64,000 bases of DNA from Gemmiger sp. An87. Lineage in GTDB: Bacteria > Bacillota > Clostridia > Oscillospirales > Ruminococcaceae. Shown here piece by piece: positions 59,717 through 64,000 of this stretch. The stretch is taken from the NCBI RefSeq assembly GCF_002159185.1, contig NZ_NFHD01000012.1, positions 1-64,000 of the forward strand. The letters are read 5' to 3'. A program made the position numbers and the translations under genes. The stretch's first letter is position 1. Every line of letters begins with the position of its first letter. The notes under the pieces are model-generated. The model was given only the letters and a program-made list of their open reading frames with translations, was not told the DNA's origin and did no database searches.

Positions 59717-59917
59717 ATGAAGTATACAATAGATGAATTAACCGCGGCCAAAAGGCAAATTGATTCAACTCTGCACAAGCTAAGAGAAACAGTAAAAACA
59801 TTTGAATCAAAGGATAATTCCGAGCGTTATAAATCACAAATCACATTGGCAAAGAGAAGAATAAAAGCCTTTGAAATTGCAAATTATTTTATAGAGAATG
59901 AGATTAAGAATTGCTAA
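59717..59917 (+). CDS. Small helical protein of the mobile element, unknown function
   Basis: AAAGGAG (59705-59711) precedes the ATG by five bases. The 66-residue product is Lys/Glu-rich and predicted helical throughout (YTIDELTAAKRQIDSTLHKL, TLAKRRIKAFEIANYF). It is AT-richer than its neighbours and is the only plus-strand gene of the element part in view. It could be an excision or regulatory factor acting at the nearby TCCGTGGT repeats; that is an inference. Confidence 0.65.
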   Translation: MKYTIDELTAAKRQIDSTLHKLRETVKTFESKDNSERYKSQITLAKRRIKAFEIANYFIENEIKNC

Positions 59918-59981
59918 AGCACTTCCGATTTTCGTTCCAGCGGTCATGCTCCCTGGCATGGCCGCTTTTCCATGCCCCGGT

Positions 59982-60176
59982 TCACGCCGGATAAGTCGGC
60001 TCCTGTGTAGCAGCGGCTTCCGCTTCCAGTACCCGCGCCATTTTGTCGGCGGCTGTGGTTGTGGTGTCTTTCTTGAAATAGCCGGACACGACAAGGACGG
60101 AATTGCCCATGCGGATTTCCGTCACACAGTCAGGGCGGCGGGTGGTGCGGGTGTCGTGCTGCTTGTTATCTGCCAT
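59982..60176 (-). CDS. tnpW: TnpW-family transposon protein
   Basis: The 64-residue protein starts at 60176 after AAAGGAG and contains PDCVTEIRMGNSVLVVSGYF and TAADKMARVLEAEA, the pattern of TnpW proteins of Tn4451-type elements. Function unknown. It lies just downstream of the DnaC-like gene. Confidence 0.85.
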   Translation of the reverse strand: MADNKQHDTRTTRRPDCVTEIRMGNSVLVVSGYFKKDTTTTAADKMARVLEAEAAATQEPTYPA

Positions 60177-60190
60177 AGGCAATACTCCTT

Positions 60191-61033
60191 TCAGTCGGTA
60201 ATCAGTTTCTTCATGCTCTCCATTTTCCGCTTGGCGGTTTCCTGCCGGAAGTTGTCGCCGGTAAAGCGTACCGGGACGCACATGGAAAGCAGGCGGTCAT
60301 AAATCCGGGAATGGGCGGTGTCCTCCGGGTTGTGCAGGTCGTCCAGCGTAAGGTTGGTCGTGACGATCAGCGGCTTGCCGCTGCGGTAACGGCTGTCAAT
60401 CACATTGAACACCTGTTCCAGCCCGTATTCCGTCCCGCGTTCCATGCCGAAGTCGTCAAGGATCAGCAGCGGATAACGACAAAGGCGGGAAATGTACTCG
60501 TTGCGCCCCTCAAAGCTGGCGGCAAGGTCATTGAGGATAAGAGCAAAGTTCGTCATGCGGACGGGGATTTCTTTCTCCATGAGGGCGTTTGCGATACAGC
60601 CTGCAAGGTAGCTTTTGCCGGTGCCTACGCCGCCCCAGAACAGGCAGCCGATATTGTCTGTCCGCATATCTTCCCAATGCTCCACATACCGGCGGGCAAG
60701 CCCGGTCTGCGGGTTCCTGCCGTTGTCGTTCTCGAAAGTCCAGTCCCGCATGGTGGGGTCGGTAAAGCCCCGGCGTTTCAGTTCTTCCACGGTGTCAAGG
60801 TGTCTGCGCCGCTTTTCGGCGGCTTCCCGTTCCTCGCGGGCGGTTCTCTGGCAGTCGCACTCTGCCGGGTGGCGGTCGCGCCCGAAGATAGCGGCCTTAT
60901 CCGGCGCAAAATAGGCTTCTTTCGGCTTGCGGCACTTGCCGCAGTACAGTAAACCGTCCTCGCCGGTGTAGTCCTCCGGCTCCGGGATGGTGGTCGTCAT
61001 ATTCTCCAAAACCGCGTTGATTTCATTCTTCAT
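60191..61033 (-). CDS. DnaC/IstB-like ATPase (helicase loader type)
   Basis: The start at 61033 is chosen after GGAGGG, giving 280 residues. A possible zinc site (LYCGKCRK...ECDCQR) leads to an AAA+ core with Walker A FWGGVGTGKSYLAG (about 133-144) and Walker B LLILDDFGMERG. It probably loads the replicative helicase for replication of the excised element, together with the initiator whose stop it overlaps by four bases. Confidence 0.9.
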   Translation of the reverse strand: MKNEINAVLENMTTTIPEPEDYTGEDGLLYCGKCRKPKEAYFAPDKAAIFGRDRHPAECDCQRTAREEREAAEKRRRHLDTVEELKRRGFTDPTMRDWTFENDNGRNPQTGLARRYVEHWEDMRTDNIGCLFWGGVGTGKSYLAGCIANALMEKEIPVRMTNFALILNDLAASFEGRNEYISRLCRYPLLILDDFGMERGTEYGLEQVFNVIDSRYRSGKPLIVTTNLTLDDLHNPEDTAHSRIYDRLLSMCVPVRFTGDNFRQETAKRKMESMKKLITD

Positions 61034-61824
61034 AAACTCTCGCCCTCCTTGCATGAGTAGTCTGGTATGCCCTTTTTAGGGGCTTCCTTTTTGTCGTTCC
61101 CCGCCCATATCCGCAGGGCGGCGGCATAGTTCTGGTAGCTTTTCCCGTTGGCGGCAAGGTAGCGGCTCATTTCCTCGATGAACCGTTCCAGCCTGTCAGG
61201 GTACTCTGCCTGCAACTCGTCGTATTCGGTCTGTGACAGAAAAATATTTCCATATCGGCCATAGGGCGCGGACGGCCCCCCACTCACTCCCTTTGTTTGG
61301 CTCTCTGTAAGGTTGTTTATAGTAGTTTGGTTAGGGGACGGTTTTCCGACCATCATAAGGTCGGTTTTCTGACCATCAGTAGGACGGTTTTCCGGCTCTA
61401 TGAGGGGCGGACTTCCGGCCATCAGTTGGTCTGAAAACTGTACCTGTGGCACTGGCGGTACTTTGACATAAAGCCGGTTCGGTGCGGAGAAGCCGCCCCG
61501 TTCCCGTTCCAACAGCCCCGCCGTGTCCAGTTCATTAAGCGCCCCCTTGATGGTGGTGCTGCCTTTATCCAGTATTTCTGCTATCTCCGCGATGGGATAG
61601 ATAATATAAATCCTGCCCTCGTCGTCCAGCCACTTGTTTTTCTGGGAGAGGGTGGAACGGTCTAACAGCAGCGAATACAGCAGCTTGGCGGTCTGTGAAA
61701 TCTCCATTTTCAGCAGGAAACGGGGATACGGCAGATAGGCGGGCAGCCGCGTGTCTGCCCTGATATAATCAGCGATAGGATCACCTCCCTGTGTTCGGGT
61801 TGATTTTGGCGTATTGTCACGCAT
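61030..61824 (-). CDS. RepA-like replication initiator
   Basis: The start is uncertain. At 61824 the protein begins MRDNTPKSTRTQGGDP, as in related element proteins; an ATG at 61881 is possible. The N-terminal winged-helix region has RLPAYLPYPRFLLKMEISQT, YSLLLDRSTLSQKNKW, IYPIAEIAEILDKGSTTIKG and LERERGG, as in RepA_N initiators. The C-terminal 80 residues contain YGNIFLSQTEYDEL and AALRIWAGNDKKE. It likely starts replication or plasmid-like maintenance of the excised circle. Confidence 0.85.
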   Translation of the reverse strand: MRDNTPKSTRTQGGDPIADYIRADTRLPAYLPYPRFLLKMEISQTAKLLYSLLLDRSTLSQKNKWLDDEGRIYIIYPIAEIAEILDKGSTTIKGALNELDTAGLLERERGGFSAPNRLYVKVPPVPQVQFSDQLMAGSPPLIEPENRPTDGQKTDLMMVGKPSPNQTTINNLTESQTKGVSGGPSAPYGRYGNIFLSQTEYDELQAEYPDRLERFIEEMSRYLAANGKSYQNYAAALRIWAGNDKKEAPKKGIPDYSCKEGESL

Positions 61825-61896
61825 TAAAACGCCGTTTCCGGGGGAAAAGGATAAATGTATCGCGTACCCTTTGACACCCACGAAAAAAGCCTTGAT

Positions 61897-62283
61897 TTAT
61901 GCGGGTTTGAAAGGCTCTAAAGCGTGACATCTCTGCCTTTGTTTCCGCTTTCTCTCGGCGGCTTTGATTTTCTTCATGCGCCCGGCGCAGTCGGGGCAGT
62001 ATTTTCCCCGGTTGGATTTGGGGACAAAGGCCGCCCCGCAGACGGCACACCGTTTCCGGCTTCCCCGGCACAAGAGGGCTGCGGCCAGCTCCCCGTCAAG
62101 GGGCAGGACAGCCACACGGAACCAGTGGCACATGAGGGAAAAGGAAATGCTCTGGACGCACACGCAAGGCTCCCCGTCGTCCAATAGCAGGCAGTTCCCC
62201 TCATCGTAGTTACAGCACTCATGTACCAGCCGCCGCGCCCGCCGGTGCTGGCGGTAGTCCATGTGGGGCAGGTTATCGCTCAT
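61897..62283 (-). CDS. Cysteine-rich VLP domain protein
   Basis: The start at 62283 overlaps the end of the relaxase gene by 11 bases. In the 128-residue protein Cys occur in HECCNYDEGNCLLLDDGEPC, CVQSISFSLMCHWFRVAVLP and the zinc-ribbon-like KRCAVCGAAFVPKSNRGKYC. This protein regularly accompanies relaxase and replication genes on gut ICEs and IMEs. Its role is unknown; DNA binding or transfer control is possible. Confidence 0.8.
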   Translation of the reverse strand: MSDNLPHMDYRQHRRARRLVHECCNYDEGNCLLLDDGEPCVCVQSISFSLMCHWFRVAVLPLDGELAAALLCRGSRKRCAVCGAAFVPKSNRGKYCPDCAGRMKKIKAAERKRKQRQRCHALEPFKPA

Positions 62284-63907
62284 GGCTCTGCTCCTTTCTG
62301 CGGTGCGGCTCGTCCCGGCGCAAAATCTGGTCGATGTTCCGCTTGACGGTCTGCAACTCCTTGAACCGCTGTTTCTGTTCGTGATAGGTGTTATACAGGC
62401 CGTCTTTCTCGGAGATAAGCTGCTCGATCTCGGCCTGCAACGCTTTCCGGGCGGGCAGCTTGGTAATGCCATGCGCCTTGAAATACCGGGCTGCTGCGTC
62501 GGCTATGATAAAATCGCTCTCATGGGCCTGCCGGTATGCGGCGCGGGCTTTCTCGGATTTCTGTGCCCGCAGCCCGTCGCGGGCGGCCTTGGTCTGGGCG
62601 TAGGCCAACACCTGCCGCTGCAACTTCTTTTTCCCTTGCAGCTTCGTTTCCAGTGCTTTCAGTTCGCCGCTGGTCTGGCGCATTTTCTGATAGGCGGTGT
62701 CAACGGCGGCTTCTAACTGCTCCGGGGAAGTAAAGCCGTATTGCTGGTAGACGGACAGCGTTTTGGCGGCCTGCTTCAGATTGTGTATCTTCGCCCAGCG
62801 TTCATAGCCCCGGCCTTTGCCCTCGGCCATTTTCTGCTCAATGTCCACAAGCCGCTGCACTCCGTCCTGTTTCGGGGCGGCTATCTCGGCTCTGGCAACC
62901 TGCAAGCGGTCTTTTATGGTGCGTGGGGGATCGGGGGATCTGGCTGGCGCTTCGGCTGCTCTGGCGGCGTTTTGCTCTAAAACGGCAAAGACAGCGGCGC
63001 GGTCAAAATCGTCGCCCAGCTTCCGGGCGGTAATTGGCTTTGTCCTGTCCGGCGTGAGGTAGGAAAGCCGCCCCCGGCTCTCCTTGACGGTCACACCCTC
63101 CTGCAGCAACAGAGAAGAAAACTCGTCAAAGCTGGCGGCGGTGGCAAGGGCTTTCCGTAGGGTCTGCCGCAGCTTCTCCTTGTTCGTTTCAAACTTGGTC
63201 TGCCGGGGCGTGATACTATCGGCAATCATGGGGGCGTTCTGCTTGTCCAGCGCGGCCTGTCCCTTTTTCTGCGCCCAATACTCCCGGTCGGTGACGCGGT
63301 TCTTGCTGCCGTTCAAGAGGTCGATTTGATAAAGCCCCTCCCGGTGGCACATCTCCATGACTTCGGATTTGAAGTAGCGCAGGGCAGCGTCGGTACATCG
63401 GTGCTTGCAGCCGACTTTCGTATCGGCCGGCCTGTCCATGTAGGGCAGGAACGGCACTTCCTCAATCCGCAGGCTGTTTATGACGATATGCACATGAATG
63501 TTGCCGCTGTGGTTATGCCCGTCCGGGTGGGTGCAGACAAGGGCCTGGTGGCCGGGAAAATGCTCTTTACAGAATTGTTCCCCCAACGCCTGCGCCCGGT
63601 CTACGGTCAGGCCGTTGTCCGGCCCGTCCCGCGGGTCAAAGCTGATGATGTAGTGGTGGCTTTTCACATCTTCCCGCCGCTGGTTTTTCTGATAGCGGAG
63701 ATTGGCCCGCATACACGCAACGGCAAAATCCTCCCCGTCGCAGTTCAGCGTGGACAGCCGGTAGTCCTCGCGGGGGATAAGCCTGCCGGTTTCATCAAGG
63801 ACGGGCTTCATGGTAAACTCGTCATGCTCAAAGAGAAGATATTGCTCGGCGGCTCCGTAGTCGGCGTTTTTAGAGTTGATATGCTTGAGTGTTGCCAACC
63901 GCGTCAC
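62273..63907 (-). CDS. Mobilization relaxase (MobA/MobL-like, HUH)
   Basis: The start is GTG at 63907. In the 544-residue protein the relaxase domain is in the first 250 residues: probable catalytic Tyr near the N-terminus, motif II VKSHHYIISFDPRDG, and the metal-binding motif GNIHVHIVINS (H138, H140). The C-terminal half (about 310-540) is a long Lys/Glu/Arg-rich coiled coil. It nicks oriT and pilots the strand during transfer by a helper element. It overlaps the mobC end by 38 bases. Confidence 0.92.
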   Translation of the reverse strand: MTRLATLKHINSKNADYGAAEQYLLFEHDEFTMKPVLDETGRLIPREDYRLSTLNCDGEDFAVACMRANLRYQKNQRREDVKSHHYIISFDPRDGPDNGLTVDRAQALGEQFCKEHFPGHQALVCTHPDGHNHSGNIHVHIVINSLRIEEVPFLPYMDRPADTKVGCKHRCTDAALRYFKSEVMEMCHREGLYQIDLLNGSKNRVTDREYWAQKKGQAALDKQNAPMIADSITPRQTKFETNKEKLRQTLRKALATAASFDEFSSLLLQEGVTVKESRGRLSYLTPDRTKPITARKLGDDFDRAAVFAVLEQNAARAAEAPARSPDPPRTIKDRLQVARAEIAAPKQDGVQRLVDIEQKMAEGKGRGYERWAKIHNLKQAAKTLSVYQQYGFTSPEQLEAAVDTAYQKMRQTSGELKALETKLQGKKKLQRQVLAYAQTKAARDGLRAQKSEKARAAYRQAHESDFIIADAAARYFKAHGITKLPARKALQAEIEQLISEKDGLYNTYHEQKQRFKELQTVKRNIDQILRRDEPHRRKEQSHER

Positions 63908-64000
63908 CTACTTTCTTGAGGACTTCATACTTGAGGACGGCAAGGTCGGATATGGCGGCGCGTACCTCGCCGGAAAGGGTGTTGTAGGGTACGCCGTATT
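63870..64000 (-). CDS. MobC-like relaxosome protein, C-terminal part only
   Basis: An open frame enters from the right edge and ends at TAA 63870-63872. The visible 42 residues include EVRAAISDLAVLKYEVLKKV and end GNTQAYQL, like the C-terminus of MobC relaxosome accessory proteins. It is too short for the ORF to be complete; the start lies beyond the window. Its position directly upstream of the relaxase supports the call. Confidence 0.65.
   Translation of the reverse strand, partial: YGVPYNTLSGEVRAAISDLAVLKYEVLKKVGDAVGNTQAYQL

Larger units (their letters stand above)
57786..64000 (-). mobile_element. Integrative mobilizable element, one end (continues beyond the window)
   Basis: A large serine recombinase sits at the border. 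TnpW, a DnaC-like ATPase, a RepA-like initiator, a Cys-rich VLP protein, a relaxase and MobC follow on the same strand with short gaps or overlaps. This set matches Tn4451-related and gut ICE/IME modules for integration, circular replication and mobilisation. No coupling protein, type IV secretion gene or cargo gene is seen here; the element continues past base 64000. Confidence 0.88.

Noticed and set aside
1-64000. CRISPR array, tRNA or rRNA genes
   Set aside because: No regularly spaced repeats and no cloverleaf or rRNA-like segment was seen in any intergenic region.
1-64000. Window as one complete mobile element joining both ends
   Set aside because: The left-end intron and right-end integrative element are different element types, and the middle is ordinary chromosome with rpsF, prfB and rlmD.

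Overview
The window is about 58-60% GC (estimated by eye) and reads as a chromosomal segment of an anaerobic gut Firmicute. The best guess is Oscillospiraceae/Ruminococcaceae near Faecalibacterium, Gemmiger or Subdoligranulum. Reasons: GC-rich codon use, strong AGGAGG ribosome sites, two enoate-reductase-type flavoenzymes, a polyamine operon that includes the carboxyspermidine branch, BMP-type nucleoside import, and a gut-type integrative mobilizable element. The species is an inference; no rRNA or tRNA gene is present.

Layout. 1-1.5 kb: 5' part of a group II intron with a truncated reverse transcriptase, minus strand. 1.6-5.4 kb: an Fe-S/FMN/FAD ene-reductase divergent from a PadR repressor, with a clear operator over the reductase -35 box, then a transglutaminase-like protein. 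5.4-12.6 kb: a six-gene minus-strand polyamine operon (speD-speA-speE-speB-carboxyspermidine synthase-nspC) behind a strong promoter and a roughly 465-nt leader ending in an intrinsic terminator. 12.7-20.7 kb: housekeeping and unknown genes (aminotransferase, Pth2, MATE pump, a cytosolic ParB-like/BMP fusion, a phosphoesterase, a 42-codon ORF, an anchored exported protein). 20.8-34.4 kb: a minus-strand locus with a Crp-family regulator, cytosolic sulfatase, BMP nucleoside ABC importer, cytidine deaminase, nucleoside hydrolase and a complete non-oxidative pentose phosphate set (Rpe, RpiB, split transketolase, transaldolase) plus a fucose-isomerase-family protein. 34.6 kb: a candidate 100-nt RNA with its own promoter and terminator. 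35-45.7 kb: GH43 protein, second Crp regulator, iron alcohol dehydrogenase, an AraC regulator divergent from a second ene-reductase with an altered active-site loop, a split-barrel lipoprotein, another AraC regulator, a membrane-anchored sugar-binding domain and RlmD. 45.7-57.6 kb: CopA with an attached CopZ-like domain, XRE-TPR regulator, RF2, zinc-ribbon membrane protein, CstA, rpsF-ssb-rpsR, and a PASTA pseudokinase. 57.8-64 kb: one end of an integrative mobilizable element with large serine recombinase, TnpW, DnaC-like ATPase, RepA-like initiator, Cys-rich VLP protein, relaxase and partial MobC.

How it works together. The polyamine operon can make putrescine from arginine via agmatine, and encodes two chemically different routes from putrescine to spermidine. 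The nucleoside locus imports nucleosides, splits off the base and sends pentose towards central metabolism, although no ribokinase is visible. The two ene-reductases have separate local regulators, as expected for enzymes induced by particular dietary or host substrates. The most promising undescribed signals are the speD leader, the small RNA at 34.6 kb, the dual spermidine routes, the second ene-reductase with its lipoprotein partner, the ParB-like/BMP fusion, and the in-frame CopZ start inside copA.
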